Source of the DNA: Dioszegia crocea
Taxonomy: Eukaryota; Basidiomycota; Tremellomycetes; Tremellales; Bulleribasidiaceae
DNA length: 64,000 bases
Direction of reading: 5' to 3'
Assembly: GCA_001600615.1 (NCBI GenBank)
Contig: BCKK01000008.1
Span: 974,134 to 1,038,133 of the forward strand
Shown: piece after piece, positions 22,239 to 34,750 of the stretch
Layout of the letters: each line of letters opens with the position of its first letter
Numbering within the stretch: the stretch's first letter is position 1
Translations under genes and position numbers: made by a program
Notes under the pieces: model-generated
The model's database searches: none
Told to the model about the DNA's origin: nothing
Seen by the model: the letters and a program-made list of their open reading frames with translations, nothing else

Positions 22239-22751
22239 ATGGTCAAATCAACTCTCAAACAACAAACATCCCCCAACCCCAACTCCAACATCACCGCGGA
22301 TTCCACACCCCACTCTCACACCCGACACGCATCACTAAGCATCGCGCGCTCTCCCCACCTGACACCCTCCTCGTCAGCCTACATTCCCTCTACTCTGCAG
22401 ATCAGCCCACCTAAATCGCTAAACACTTCGAGTCGGAAAGGATCTTACGTCCCCATTATGGGACTGGACCGGACCTCCGAGGAAGGCGCTTTTCCTCATA
22501 AGAGCCGGAGCTCTACCGCAGAGAATGGTGGCGAGGAGAGGGACAGGGAGGAACTGCACCGGGATCTCGAAGCTTTCGATCTCATGCTTGATCCCGATGG
22601 TGCCGGGGACCGGGAGGATAATGTGAGATATAATGGACCTTTCCAGCCGCCAGTGGGGAAGGAGATGGTCGGTATCTTGGCTAGTCTTGTGGGTGTGCTG
22701 GTACTGGCGGTAGCTGCGGGGTTTACGACGGTTTATGATTGGGTGCTGTAG
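22239..22751 (+). CDS. Small tail-anchored membrane protein
   Basis: Not recognised. Single exon of 170 aa, starting MVKSTLKQQTSPNPNSN. The first 75 residues are Ser/Thr/Pro-rich. A charged middle follows (EERDREELHRDLEAFDLMLD). The protein ends in one hydrophobic segment (EMVGILASLVGVLVLAVAAG) and a few residues (FTTVYDWVL), so a C-terminal tail anchor is likely. No signal peptide. The membrane it inserts into cannot be read from the sequence. Confidence 0.6.
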   Translation: MVKSTLKQQTSPNPNSNITADSTPHSHTRHASLSIARSPHLTPSSSAYIPSTLQISPPKSLNTSSRKGSYVPIMGLDRTSEEGAFPHKSRSSTAENGGEERDREELHRDLEAFDLMLDPDGAGDREDNVRYNGPFQPPVGKEMVGILASLVGVLVLAVAAGFTTVYDWVL

Positions 22752-23823
22752 TGGGTTGATTGGAGCCGCGATGGGAAGCATCGGGGCAAGGTCAGAAGGA
22801 CTGGCGACGGAAGAGCCAGAAGGGGAAGGAGCTTGGACAACGGCGAGATAAGCGTGGGACACCGAGGACGAAGCGTCACCGTTCTCAGCAAGATCGATTA
22901 GGAAGGAGCTGAATTCGTCGAGGAGGAGGCCACAAGCAGGAGAGGGAGAGTCCGCTTGAACTGGGAATGAGGCAAGATAGGCTCAGTCGATGTCGACGGG
23001 AACGGAAAGATGGTCGAGAGTACCAAGGAGCTGGGGATGGACGAAGGCTGGGTTGCCAAAGACCGCCCCACAGTCATCACCAGTCAGAATCTGGGAGGAC
23101 GTGTAGAAGGGTAAAAGCGCGGGTCTGATCTGTACCTGTACGCCCTTTTCTTCTTCGTACCATGACTTGAATCAGGACTGACTCTTCAGAGTATAACTAA
23201 ACTGTACTGAACGCCGTCTCCACCACCCATCGGCGACTCCGCACCAGCAAGGGCATGAATGTCGCTGACTTGCCACATTCTCCGCCCTTAGCTTGGTGTT
23301 CTGGGGGCAGCGGCCTGCGCAGCCATAGTGGACCGTTGTCATTTCCAGCTGATTGTAAGTCTGACTGAAACCGATTCCTATCAACGGTAGTACAGACCTG
23401 CGGCTCCTGTCGATGTTAGATAAACCAAGGAAAACGCTGACAAAGCTTGCAGATCTGCTCGGTATGCCACCCAAATCAGTCTTCACATACGATAAGCTAT
23501 CTATCTCTGCACCCAATCGACGCTCCTCATGAGCGCTGCCTGGAGATATACGTGGACAAATAGCTGGATCTGGCCGTTTGGGACAGATAGCAGAGCATAT
23601 CTGGGATGTCTGGATGGCAAATTTAGAAGGCGGAATATGGATGAGCTGTCTGCTCGCGTAGTCAGCGAGGCTGCGCATGGACTATAGTCACTCTATATAG
23701 GCTTAACGATACATGTAGCTTCACACCGGCCCTCACCCTCGGCTGAACCTGCAGCAAGGCAGACTAAGCACTGAAAGTCCCCAGGGACCAAATCTGAGAG
23801 TGGCACTCTGGGTGATGAGCTGC
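22752..23823. other. Spacer, no supported gene
   Basis: 1.07 kb. The longest leftward frame (23172-23678, 168 aa) has mixed composition without motif or splice continuation, and I do not support it as a gene. The stretch lies between the ends of two convergent genes. Confidence 0.35.
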
Positions 23824-26800
23824 CTACAACTTGGACTGACCCTCCTGCTCGACGTCCAGATCTGCCCCTCGTACCCTCCTATCACTCGCCCTAGCATACA
23901 ATTTCGCCTCAACCATATCCTTGACGAATTTACCGGTCCGAGCAACCTTGAGTTGAAAGATGCCTTTATGCTATATGTATCAGCACTGTACTTCGTCCCA
24001 ATATTGTAGACTCACTCGTTTATGTAAAGCCTTTGAATGAGCCCTTCGTTTATTCATAAATCCCTCATCACTCTCATCCCCATCATCCGGTATACTCAAT
24101 CCGCTCACCCCAATCCGCGCACTCGCCCCTCCTAGACTTTTCCCACTAGGTGTTCTCTTAACTTTCGGATTCCCACCCGTCTCACCTCCCACTCCATCTT
24201 CCTCCCCGCTTTCACTCTCTTCATCACTACTCTCTTCATCGGCTTCATCCGTCTTGCCCACCCCAGCTCCAGCCCGATCTTGATCGTGTCTCACATCCCT
24301 ATCCGTTTCCCATGCCTCATAAACCCTCTTAAATCTCAGATCCTTCTTTGCCAACTTCTTATGCGCCTTGCTCACTCCCGGTTTGAGCGCAAATCCTAAA
24401 GAGACAAACCCTATGATGGGTAGATCCCTCGTTGGAGCCCTGGTGAGAGACCCTTGGCCACCCGGTTGATTGTGAACCTCGGAGTATGCCTGTCCGGCGA
24501 CAATAGCATCCTTCACCGAAGAAGTAGCGAAAATCGGTACTGAGCGGTGTACATCATGATTATCCTCGACGTCGTTGAGGCGTATACTGGCAAGACCGAC
24601 GGCTCGCTTCTTTCGCATGACGCCATGACGAGTGACAAATGAGATGAGGACGGAGCACGAATGTCGATATTCGACTGCGAGACGAATGGGTCGGTTGATA
24701 TCCCACTCCATCTCGGTATCGGTATCGAGCGGAGGATTGGCGGATGCGCCCGCTGAGAATCCGGGGGACGAAGGAGAGGGTGGGATTGCTCGGGGACTAG
24801 AAGCGGAGGGAGTGAGGGATAGGGAGTTTCTGGCTGATGGGACATTATCGGAGGTATCGGATGATAAGACGAAGCTGTCTGCTTCGGTTTCGAGAAGGAC
24901 CGAGATGCCCTTCTTGTCGGCTAGATGGGAGAGATCGGTCGCTGCGACGGATTTGATTTCGAGCGTGGCCACTTCGAAGGCAGATACTCGAGGGGGGAGG
25001 TGAATATCAATAGGTTTCCATAGAAGGGATATTCGGAGTCGACCCCACCCAAGACCGCCAACGAGGGGATACCACCTAGATACATCAGCCATTTCTCCAT
25101 CCTGATCTTGCCCCTCATTCGCCTGACTTACCTGGTGAATTGACTGCCTTCGCTGAAAGCCTCTCCCAATCTCAGCGTCACAATTCCCAAGATCGGATCG
25201 TGCTCCCGATCCCTCTCATCCCTGACCACAAACACCAGTTTCGCCATCCTCCAATCTCTCAAGAACCTCTCGCTCACAGCGTTGAAATATGGCATGGGGG
25301 TGACCTGCTTGGTACGGGTGCGGAATACCATCCGATCGTTGAGGTGGACTTCGACATATGAGGATGGAGGTTCAGGGTTTTCGGCGGATGTACGATCAAT
25401 CACATCTCCTAGAGCAGGACGACCGCCAGCAGCTGATTTCCGGGCTGAGCTGTTGGCAGAATAGGTACCTTCCAAACGCTCCATTTCCAGATCTGACAGT
25501 CAGCTAGTATACCCTCTGTAGCGTCTGAAATAGCTTACCTGTACATTGATGTATGTGGAATTGTAATACTCCACTCCTGTATTCTTCTGTCGGTTTCACC
25601 ATAACTTCCATCTCATCCTTCTCCCTTTCACCCGTAAACCACTTAGCAGTCTCTTTCCTCCTCTCATCTCTCTCTCCAACCCAATGTGGCCGTTCGCCCA
25701 TGAATCTTTCGACGTAATCGAACCACCACGGTGCAGGCTCATCACAATCTCCCTTTCTCCCTTCCGTCTTGGCCTTTGACAGTCTGCTCTGAGCATCCTC
25801 AGGTGTCATTTGCCATAACGGTGCAAAGCGTACAGACCAGGTTATTGATCCCGATACTCTCATGCCCGGTTTGTCGGCCTTCAGAATGTCGGTCCGTCGA
25901 ACGGGTGCAGAACCGGGGGATGAAGAGGCATGTTCGAGTAGATCGGCAAGTTCGACTTCTACTACGCCTATCGCGTCGTCTGCTGAAAATCTGTCGGCGT
26001 CGCATATGCGTAATCGTAGACTCTCGCCAGACTCGATTTCATCGGACGTGATGAGGACTGGGGATTAGCCATCGCCCTTAGCGCAGAATTTTATACACTT
26101 ACCGAAAGCGGGCTCTTCCCATGTGGGGTTCTGATTGTCGATGATAGTCCGCGTGCTGAAGACTGATGTCTTAGTTGCACATCCTCGCAATCATTCATTT
26201 TTGTTGGAGAACGCACCTGGCTTGTGATACTTGGCAAATCCGACTGCGACGTACGGATCACACGATCCGACCGTGTCGACTTTTGGCAGATTCTCAGCCG
26301 AGTGGATGATGACGTGCAGGACTCCGATACTGGCCGTCCGGAAGGCTGCTTCGCGACCAAGCAGAAGTCTGTCGATGTCGAGGGTGTATGATTCGGGACG
26401 GACAAACGTTCTCGCCACAGCTGCTATGGAGGATTGGACTATGATTAATCAGCTTAAATAAAAGGTGTCCGATCAGACCTGACTCACCGTAGGGTTTCAT
26501 TCCCGGTAGACTCATTGCGTTGAATGTAGACCGAGTGAGAGGTTTTGCCGAGATGTCGAATTCAGGCAGTCTCACAAAGCTTACCGTGGCCGTACGAGCG
26601 AAGGGGGGAGTGGCGGAGAGTAAGATCCGGACATTGATGGTCCCCTTAATAGCCAGCATATCGATATACACCGGCAACTCCGTCCGCCCCAGACCCTTGA
26701 TCCCTGCTCCAAAGTACCCAAGCACATGTAGACCGTACCCTTTCCGATTCTTAGTCGATTCGGGCCGTTTGTATTCGAAGCCGACCTGGAAATTGACGTA

Positions 26801-28260
26801 TTGACCTGATTCTACACCATCATCCGGAGGCTGACTATGTTCGGCGTCGCCCGGGGATGTCGGTCCCTTGGTCGATCCCGGAGATAAGGACGAGGATCCC
26901 TCGTGCTCTGCACTGGGTCGAGCCCCTTCTTCCGCATCAGGGATATGCTTGACCCGCCTCAGAACCCTGTCCCTCCGCCTTCGCTTTTCCGCCTCGGCAT
27001 TCCCCACTCCAAGATCCAGCGCACTGTTCACGCTACTCCCAGACAAGCTCCTCTCACGGCCTGTAGCACCGGTAATGCTTCCCTCACTCTTCCCCCTTTT
27101 GTGGCCCCTAACGAAACCGCTGAGATTACGCGCGTTCGCCGCTATCTTGGACCCCAGCTCTCCGCCCTCTTTCGCTTCTGCAATTTTGGAAGATGGAGGC
27201 TGCGCGACAGACGCGAACCATTCTTCGTCCGACATGGCTCGCATGGAAGTGAGAAGGAGTGGCTGACTGCCAAGTGCGGGAGCTTCGAGTCGGACGGATG
27301 TGACTATTGGGGGGATTTGCTGGATCAGGGCGTCTTCAAGTAGATCGATGAATGGTACGAGAACGTCGGTCGATATCAGGGGGAAGAGAGCATATAGCAG
27401 ATGATTACTGGCAGTCAGCTATGGATCAACTCCGCGCAGTAGTATATGTTGGGAAGTAAAAAGGCAAGAGGGGGAATGACCTACACCCATCCGACGGCAT
27501 GGCTCATTTCTGCCCTATCTCTGCCCAAAGCCCTCTCCGTCTCCTCGTCCTCCACTCTGGGGATTGCCGGCTGTATCATATACCCCCCTCCGCCTACACC
27601 TAACAGCACCAGCCAGAGAGGCAGCATCCTCGTATACGCCAGCACGGCCACTGCGAGGGTCATGGCGATCCCGGACGTCATGAGCGGCAAAGCGTCCGAT
27701 CCGACCGCAGTGAGAGACACTGGTGTTGTCGCAGGTTGGGCCGGACGACGAGGGAGAGGTGGAGGAACGGACGGAGATGAGTTTGACAGGACGGCAGGCG
27801 CGGTCTGTGGGGGTTCGGGCAAGGTTGAACTGGGAACGCCTTCGGTAGTGAGATAGGAGGTCGGGATTGCCGTTACTGGAGGATCTCGTGTGGTAGGAGG
27901 CAGAAAAGTAGAAGGACGTGATGAAGGTGGAGTTGCGGGAGAGAGTATCTGAGGTGTGGCAGGGATCACTTCGACCGAGATGGGCCTAGGTACAACCCGA
28001 GCGGGGACCTCTTCGGCGGGAGCGGAGGCCGGGGGTATATTCGACTGCAGCTCGAGAGGTGCTGCTAGAGCCTCTGCAGCGACCTGCCTAGGCGGTCGAG
28101 AAGGAAGAGGTGGTGGCGTGGAGACATTGGAGGTGGGTAGGGGCGCGACCGTATATGGAGCATCATTGCTAGCTGCAGGAAGCTCGGGCAGAGCGCGGAT
28201 TGGGGCTGAAGATACCTTGCGAGGAGGTAATGCTGGTGGTAGGGTATCGGCTTGCGACAT
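23824..28260 (-). CDS. mug190: Mug190/tricalbin-like SMP-C2 membrane tether
   Basis: Eight exons: 27485-28260, 26488-27407, 26217-26423, 26103-26162, 25539-26057, 25132-25492, 24016-25075 and 23824-23970 (4,050 nt, 1,349 aa). Every phase agrees. Order: Pro-rich N-terminus; membrane hairpin (ALPLMTSGIAMTLAVAVLAY, LPLWLVLLGVGGGGYM); SMP-type lipid-binding region (HLLYALFPLISTDVLVPFID through YIDMLAIKGTINVRILLSAT); C2 domain (GVLHVIIHSAENLPKVDTVG, SCDPYVAVGF, NPTWEEPAF); a second C2-like stretch (YVEVHLNDRMVFRTRTKQ); a third C2-like region near 24900; acidic and basic C-terminus. Such proteins tether the ER to the plasma membrane and move lipids. The start at 28260 follows CAAAG; no earlier in-frame ATG is seen. 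Confidence 0.88.
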
Positions 28261-28753
28261 CTTTGGTAGATCTTGCCGGTCAAGATAGGGGTATAAAGTA
28301 GAAGCAAGCGGCCGAGCTGCTTCCACGATACCCAGCCTAAGCTAGACAAAGGACGTCGACACCGGTGCCAAGGTCGCTCTTGCGCAGCAGCAGCTGCCGT
28401 GGCTCGGGCCCGACGGGTGCGAGATCCCCGGGGTACGGAAGGTAGGCTTGAATCCTGTCAGAGATAATCTCTGTTTCGACACGACTGCCTGCTGGCTGGA
28501 TGTAGGTGAGGAGTGTATGCTCATATAGCAATGTCACCATCTATCAAACTGGTCCAAGCTGTGCTGCATTCTGGCAATTTTCAGGCACGACTGCGGTGAC
28601 GTAACGACAACATCGGCCTTCGGCGGTAAATTTCTAGAGCGGTATGTATGGCAGGTATGCTGCGGCCTGAAGGGGTACTGGCATCGGCTTGCATGATGGA
28701 GACATGGAGACTGCACATCCGTCATGCAGCTTCTTCAAGTGCGGGATCTACAG
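28261..28753. other. Spacer, no supported gene
   Basis: 493 bp between two leftward genes. It holds the upstream region of the Mug190-like gene and the 3' end of nothing recognisable. Small leftward frames at 28337-28725 overlap one another and lack motifs. Confidence 0.35.
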
Positions 28754-30453
28754 CTACAGGACCGCCCAACCTCCAGCTAACGTCCACACCGTCGCCATGG
28801 CGGCTGCTCCCAATGTCCATCCCATCCCGGATCCCTCGGCATCCCATAGCGTCTTGATCGCATAGCTCTCCGTTCCATTCCCCATGGTTCCATTCCACTG
28901 CGTTCCATTCGTCCCATTCTTCCCACTGCCCGAGACAGTAGCGTTGCCGGACGGCTTGGTTCCCGTACCTGAAACTGTACCGCTCGAGTTGGTAATCAGT
29001 GAGCTTGCGCTGACGTTTACCGGAGTAACACCAGTAATAGCTCCGCCGACTGAGCCCGAGGATTGCGCGGAGGCTGTCGGTCCAGCACCACCTGCGCCGA
29101 TGACTGTCGGCGTCCAGGTCGTAAAGCAACATTGACCGTCCTTCGTCACTGTCTCCTCGGCCCTCTTCAAAATCAACGCGCCTGAAGAGGGGGCTGGAAT
29201 GAAGCTCGGCATACTGGTAGTGCTCTCTTTGGCAACAACGCCTTCGGTAACTTTGGTGACTCCTTGCTGGATCGTGCCGGAAGATGCTTGCGTCGAAGAT
29301 GCGGGGGCTGAGGTAGATGGGGCGGGAGTCGAGGGAGGTGGGGAGGTAGGAGATGATGATGAAGAGGCAGAAGATGATGAGGCGCCGGTACAGGGGATGC
29401 AGGTAGGGACACCGACCCAGCTAGTCGATGGTGATGCTGCGGATGATTTGGAGCTTTCGCCAGTTTTGGAACTCCCTGGTCCACCTGCCCAGGCAGGCTG
29501 CACCCCTCCACCGTCATTCCCACCTGTCTTACAGTCCGTCCACTCGGGCGCATGATCGCCTTGCTTGGCCGGTGGGAGGCCGTCTTTTGAAGTACAGGAT
29601 TGGAATGTACCGTCAGGGCCGACGCCATTCGAGAGAAGGTCGTAGCACCCCTTATCGGCGAATGTAGTGGGGCAGTATCTGATCGTCAGCTCGGCCTTCG
29701 GCTCGACATCATGGACACTCACGAAGCATCACCAAAACATGCCCTGAAGCAGAAAAGATTAGGAGACATCAACGTCTACTTGTCAGCTTTGGAGTATCGT
29801 GGACAGGAGGAGATACTTACAACCCAGCTGGAAGCTTCCTTCTTATCCGCCCCACCCATGACTTTGGCTCCTTCGGGTGTATGCTCCACCGAATCGAATT
29901 GTCCTCCCCAATCTCCAGGTTTGATATTGATCTTCGTCAGATCCCCACTATCGTATCAGCATTACACAGAACAAGACGAGAAACGTGTAATCTTACACGC
30001 CTGACACCTGGACCCAATTCTGCGCCTTGATATAAGTCACGCCAGTCAATGCTCCCTTTGGTATCATTCTGGTATTGTGTCCTTCCTGACAAGATCAGTC
30101 TCTTGCATACGATAGGAGTGGCATGATCGACTGACCTTGTTGCACCAGCTAACGACATTCCGATCTCCCTGCGAGAGTGCGGGCCCAGATGTCGCTGGAC
30201 CAAAAAGGCAAAAGTCGTCATGACCCGCAATATAGATGTCACGGCTTGAAGAGCTTTGGGACTGTAGAGTTTATCAGCTACTGACTAACCTGCCGCCGAC
30301 TCTGGTACGTACGTCTCGTTTGACATGCCGGGATCCGTGAGGGCGGGGTGCATCAGGAATGTATTGCCCGGCTACTTGTTGAAGTTGCAAGATGATTGGT
30401 AAGATGGCGAGCAGACTAGGGCCAGTCTGATGTCTAAGGCGTATGACTACCAT
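28754..30453 (-). CDS. Secreted GPI-type glycoprotein, 'macrophage activating glycoprotein' family
   Basis: Six exons: 30313-30453, 30136-30261, 29997-30085, 29821-29947, 29723-29775 and 28754-29678 (1,461 nt, 486 aa). Signal peptide: GPSLLAILPIILQLQQVAG. The conserved secreted domain reads IYIAGHDDFCLFGPA, VVSWCNKEGHNTRMIPKG, VGDLTKINIKPGDWGGQFD, SPNLFCFRACFGDASYCP and ADKGCYDLL. These match basidiomycete proteins annotated 'macrofage activating glycoprotein', first described from Cryptococcus surface mannoproteins. A long Ser/Thr/Pro-rich region (about residues 245-360) suits O-mannosylation. Repeated NGT/NGS sequons lie near the end. The C-terminus is hydrophobic after a small-residue stretch, fitting a GPI signal. 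The exon at 29723-29775 was placed by FCFRAC family continuity. Confidence 0.82.
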
Positions 30454-30962
30454 CGTGTGGGGCCTGGATCTCGTGTATATCGGATTGGCTCTGACACAAG
30501 GTCTAGTCAAAGATCAGTAGAGCGAGATGGTGAGTTGATTCTGAGTAGAGTCAAGCCCGAAATCCCTGGGATATCCCTCATGTGTTCGTCTCATCCTGCA
30601 GCTAGGACTCGCCACTAGGGGATTAAGATGAAAGGACCGAAGGATGGGATCAGGGGTGTTGCAAGGGGCTGATGAAAGGAGTGCCGATCTTTCAAGGGCG
30701 TTTCTGGGTCGTTCTCCTGACAAATTTCTGAAGTTTTTCTTAGTGCAAAGTGCCGCAGCTGGCCAAAGGGCACTCTGGGAGTGGGTAGATCGACCATATG
30801 GGTGATATAGGGCTCGGATGAAGGTGACAATGAAGCAGGATAGGGTGACCGGGAGCAATTTTGGGTGGTGGAAATCGCGTCCATTTTGAGGAATGCTGGC
30901 TTTGTATGGTGCACTCGACATCCATCTACAGCATCACCAGATAATCACTTTGCATCGGCAGG
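30454..30962. promoter_or_regulatory. Divergent promoter region
   Basis: 509 bp between the secreted glycoprotein gene (-) and the L-type lectin gene (+). Leftward frames inside (30514-30921) overlap each other and look non-coding. Both flanking genes encode secretory-pathway proteins, so co-regulation is possible but not shown. Confidence 0.35.
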
Positions 30963-32614
30963 ATGTGGTCACTGTCATCGATAGTTTTGGCGCTGGCGCT
31001 TGCACGTACATCGATAGCAGGAGCTGACGATGGCTCTGCGGACACAATGAGCCATATGATCGAAAAGGTACGCGAGATGTCGCGTCTACACTGCGGTTTG
31101 GCGGCTGATGCAGGATGCTGACAGACAGACCAATAACCTGAGGACGCACAGTCTCGCGCCGCCATATGTGGATAGTGACCTGCAAAATCGATGGTGAGTC
31201 AAGCTGCCTAGCCCCATGAAGATCCAATAGCTGATCTAGCAGGTGGGATTTCGGTGCCGACACCATCATAGTCAGTTGCGCTTCAGCTCGATGTCAGGAC
31301 TACTGATGGTCAAGATCTGTAGGGGATCATGCTGATGAGACAGAATACGAACAAACACGTCCGTCTAGTACAAGACAAGCCGTCTCAAAATGGATACCTG
31401 TGGTCCCGGATGCCGCTCTCTGTGCTTAATTGGCAAGTGGAGTTTGAGTTCAAAGTGGATGGGTCCGCACATAATATCTTTGGGGATGGGTTCGCTTTAT
31501 GGGTGTCGAAGGAAAGGGCGAAGACTGGACCTGTGTTTGGTAGTGTTGGTGAGTTGGCTGCTCGCGTCGGGATTGGTCCTTATAAGGAACGGTTCCATGA
31601 TCTGGCTAGGGTCAAGCTGACTGAGTAGATTTCTTCGATGGGCTCGGGATCTTCTTTGATACGTACGTCCATGTCTATTCCAAGATGTCCACGTTCTCCT
31701 CCGACGCCGGTGCTGATAATTTCAGATACGCAAATTCACGACATTCTTACTCTTGGCCCAGAATCACAGCAATGATGGGTGACGGCAAGACCAAATATGA
31801 CCATGATCACGATAACGAAGCGAACGAAATTGCTGGATGTTCTGTATGTTCATGCGAATCTGTCTACCTTGGCCGAGCTGACAACGTACAGGAGAACTTC
31901 CGCCGACGAGATTTCCCAACCAAGGCAAGATTGACATACCTCAAATCTAGCCTGTTACAGGTCAGTCTCTTTTCCTTAATTGATCAAGCTGAATGCTGAT
32001 GTTATAGCTCCAAGTAATGGCTCGACATGCCGACGAGTGGACGACATGTTTCGAGATTGAGGCTAAATTACCTGATCAACCATATCTTGGATTCACCGCC
32101 GCGACTGGGGATGTTTCGGACGATCACGAGTAGGTCTAAATTCTCACCCTAATCCTATCCCCTCGTCTATCTTTCACTCCGATACGTACTGACGTACTGT
32201 AGTATCATATCAGTCACTACAAATTCCGTTACTCTTAAAGAGGAATACCGACCACAATCAGGAAAACAACAGGTCGGAAAAGGCGCAGGAGTAGGCGGTG
32301 TGAATCAACAGGCCGTAATGGGGATTAAGCTTGATGATGTCGCCAAGAAGGCAAAGCGGAAGGTCAAGAAACAGAGTGGGGGAGCTGCGAATGTGTTCCT
32401 GTTCATCTTGAAGGTGAGTTGCGCGTGGTCGAGTGGGCCGATATGATGGGGACGGAGAGCTGATTGGGGCAGATGATTGGTGTGTTGGCTTTCATCGCTT
32501 TCGCCTGGGCTGCAATGGTGCGTACTGCTTGAAATCCATCCCCTGGGTGGGATGTCATGCTGATTGGTATAGCGGACGTACAATGCTCAGCAAAAATCAA
32601 AACGGACTTGGTAG
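30963..32614 (+). CDS. L-type lectin cargo receptor (Emp46/47-VIP36 family)
   Basis: Eleven exons: 30963-31067, 31129-31193, 31243-31270, 31344-31548, 31629-31662, 31726-31843, 31892-31960, 32008-32129, 32203-32413, 32473-32517 and 32573-32614 (1,044 nt, 347 aa). Signal peptide MWSLSSIVLALALARTSIAG. Lectin-fold landmarks: LAPPYVDSDLQNRWWDFGAD, GYLWSRMPLSVLNWQVEFEF, DGFALWVSKERAKTGPVFG, VDFFDGLGIFFDTYANSRHS, TCFEIEAKLPDQPYLGFTAA and TGDVSDDHDIISV. One C-terminal membrane span (MIGVLAFIAFAWAAM) is followed by a short cytosolic tail ending KSKRTW. The family binds high-mannose glycans and cycles between ER and Golgi. The tail lacks a clean KKXX signal, so the retrieval signal, if any, is unusual. 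Confidence 0.9.
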
Positions 32615-33026
32615 ACATATATGCAGCAGAATTAGCCGTCAACTGATCATCCTCAGGACTGCAGGCCTCACCAGTTGTAGCCAAACTAATTATCACCAGA
32701 CATGTGTACCGCTTCGACTCCAAGATCGACTCACGCAAGAAGCCCAGCTGCTTTCGCGCATGTAGGCTACTCATCAAGGGTCTGCTAAATGCTGCAGAGG
32801 GCGCATACCTCATATCTCAGTCAACGTATGCGGCCCCTGATAGGGCTCGCCTTTGCGAAGCTGACTCGTACACCGTATCCTGACCATCTCATGCTCAACA
32901 ATTCAGGGCAGGCCTATGCGAATGAGGAATACGCAAACGAGACAAAATACATGATAGCAAAATTGGTCAAGATAATCTGCCCAGAATCTCACACTGGACA
33001 CAATGGAACGCGCTCCACGCCATTCA
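32615..33026. other. Spacer between convergent genes
   Basis: 412 bp. No convincing frame; it probably holds the 3' UTRs of both neighbours. Confidence 0.4.
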
Positions 33027-33809
33027 CTATCGGCACAGCTCCAAAACAGCGATCCCGCCTTCCAGATCTGCACAGAGCTCTTCCCAACCATCCGCAGTCT
33101 CCTGTTTGCATTTCGCTTCATCTGCGAGCGTGGCAATTTCCGCCATGGCAACATCCAAGGCTTCGATCACCTCCTGCCTCGACTGCGTGTCCATACCCTG
33201 CAGCCCATCCGCGTACGTCTGCCATTTCTGACCCTGAGCCAACGAGATTGACAGATCCTGCTTGCTCTGCTCCCTTTCCGCCGATGCTCTCTTCAGATCC
33301 TCGCGAAACAACCGGGATATGGGCGCCTCGCCTCCACTGTGCTCGAGGGTTGTGAACGCATCATCGATGCGATCCACCGAACGGATGAGGAGGTCCCGCA
33401 GTCCGAACGCAGACTCCTGGTGTAGCTGAGCGAGGGCCTTCGCCAAGGTGCGCGTATAATCTGGGCGACGCCAGACATTGATGTTCCAGAATGTCTTGGG
33501 TTTGTGGAAATGACCGATTGAGGATTGAGATCCGATGTCGATCATATCCTTGACGTAGCTGAGGAGATGCTCGATTCTGGCGAATGATGAGCGGACAGGC
33601 TCGCCCGCTGTGTAAGTGCTGAGAGCGCCGACATCTGAGCTTTGGACAGCGACACGAAGCTCATCCAGACTTTCATCGACTTTGGTCATTTCGGAAAGGA
33701 ACCACTCAGGAGTTATGGTGAGTGTGACGCCACTGAACTCGGGAGACTTGAGACTGCTGGCAGGAGCATCAGAGTGGAAGCTCGCTCCACGATGACGGGC
33801 GCTCGGCAT
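33027..33809 (-). CDS. Unknown helical protein, paralogue of the 34751 gene
   Basis: Not recognised. Single exon, 260 aa, starting MPSARHRGASFHSDAP. Apart from about 35 polar N-terminal residues it is predicted almost wholly helical: WFLSEMTKVDESLDELRVAV, FARIEHLLSYVKDMIDIG, LAKALAQLHQESAFGLRDLL and AMAEIATLADEAKCKQETA. The segment FGLRDLLIRSVDRIDDAF matches FETRDLLVSTVDLLLPKM in its leftward neighbour 941 bp away, and the preceding helices also line up. The two are therefore probably an old tandem duplication. No membrane span, signal peptide or catalytic motif. Confidence 0.6.
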   Translation of the reverse strand: MPSARHRGASFHSDAPASSLKSPEFSGVTLTITPEWFLSEMTKVDESLDELRVAVQSSDVGALSTYTAGEPVRSSFARIEHLLSYVKDMIDIGSQSSIGHFHKPKTFWNINVWRRPDYTRTLAKALAQLHQESAFGLRDLLIRSVDRIDDAFTTLEHSGGEAPISRLFREDLKRASAEREQSKQDLSISLAQGQKWQTYADGLQGMDTQSRQEVIEALDVAMAEIATLADEAKCKQETADGWEELCADLEGGIAVLELCR

Positions 33810-34750
33810 GATGGAATCGCAGGATGTGGATGTGAATGAACGGCGAGGTCGCGAAGATAGGGGAAGAGCGCTGTGCCTGTGCTTGACGATCTTGAAATGC
33901 GAGTGAACTCCGAGGGGACAGATCGGATTCGGAAGGTAGGTGCTTGAATTGAGCGTCTCGGGGCTTGGAGAGAGGGATATTGGAAGAGGTCTGGAAGGGG
34001 AGCGAGGTGATCAGCTTGTATTATACTCGGGAGCGGGACCCCCAAAAGCTGCATGGCACCCCTCGCCCCAGATTGCACCGACCTTCTTCCATTGACCGAC
34101 TCCTGCACCCCCTTCAAACCCCAAAGCGAACGTCCTATCTGGACGATTGTCAAGATCCGGGGTGTCTCACCCCATCATATCCTTTGTTTGGCCCATACGG
34201 CGTTGTGTCCGAGACGTCTCGCCCGGCCGGGTCTTGTCTTGTTGTTCACCTTTGTTAATGCACATTCACTGACTGAACTGTTCTCAATTACTCCTCTGGC
34301 GCGCCTGGTACGAGGACGTCTGGTCTATAGTCCGCCTAGAGACGATGTAGGCTGTGTCAAGCTCCTACCCTGGACAAAGAGGGGGTAAAGCAGGGCAATA
34401 TGAGGATCGGATCTCACAGCTTGGTATCCGCCCAAATGTCAAGCCCCTGTACAATCCAGTTCAGCAGACCTTCACTCTGAATATCAGTGGTTCGAGAGGG
34501 CAAAGAGAGAGACGCTCGCCCTCAATCAAGACCCAAGCCCAACGTACTCGTACATGTAAAGGCAGGGGTACAGAACTTCCAAAGTACCCTGCAAACGTGA
34601 ACAATATCCGCTGTCTTGACCCCCCAAACAAATAAGACCCGATTCCCGCCTCCTACGCGCTGTATGAGCCACTTGGATTCTCCCATCTCAATCACTCTCC
34701 TCCTTCCGATATCGCACCCAGCTCAGCGCAAGTCGCCGGCCAAAGGCGCC
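33810..34750. other. Spacer, no supported gene
   Basis: 941 bp between two paralogous leftward genes. Several overlapping short frames on both strands (for example 33965-34258 and 34053-34388) have no motif support. Confidence 0.35.

Noticed and set aside
23172..23678. Leftward 168-codon frame
   Set aside because: Composition is mixed, it has no homology-like motif, and it lies between convergent gene ends.
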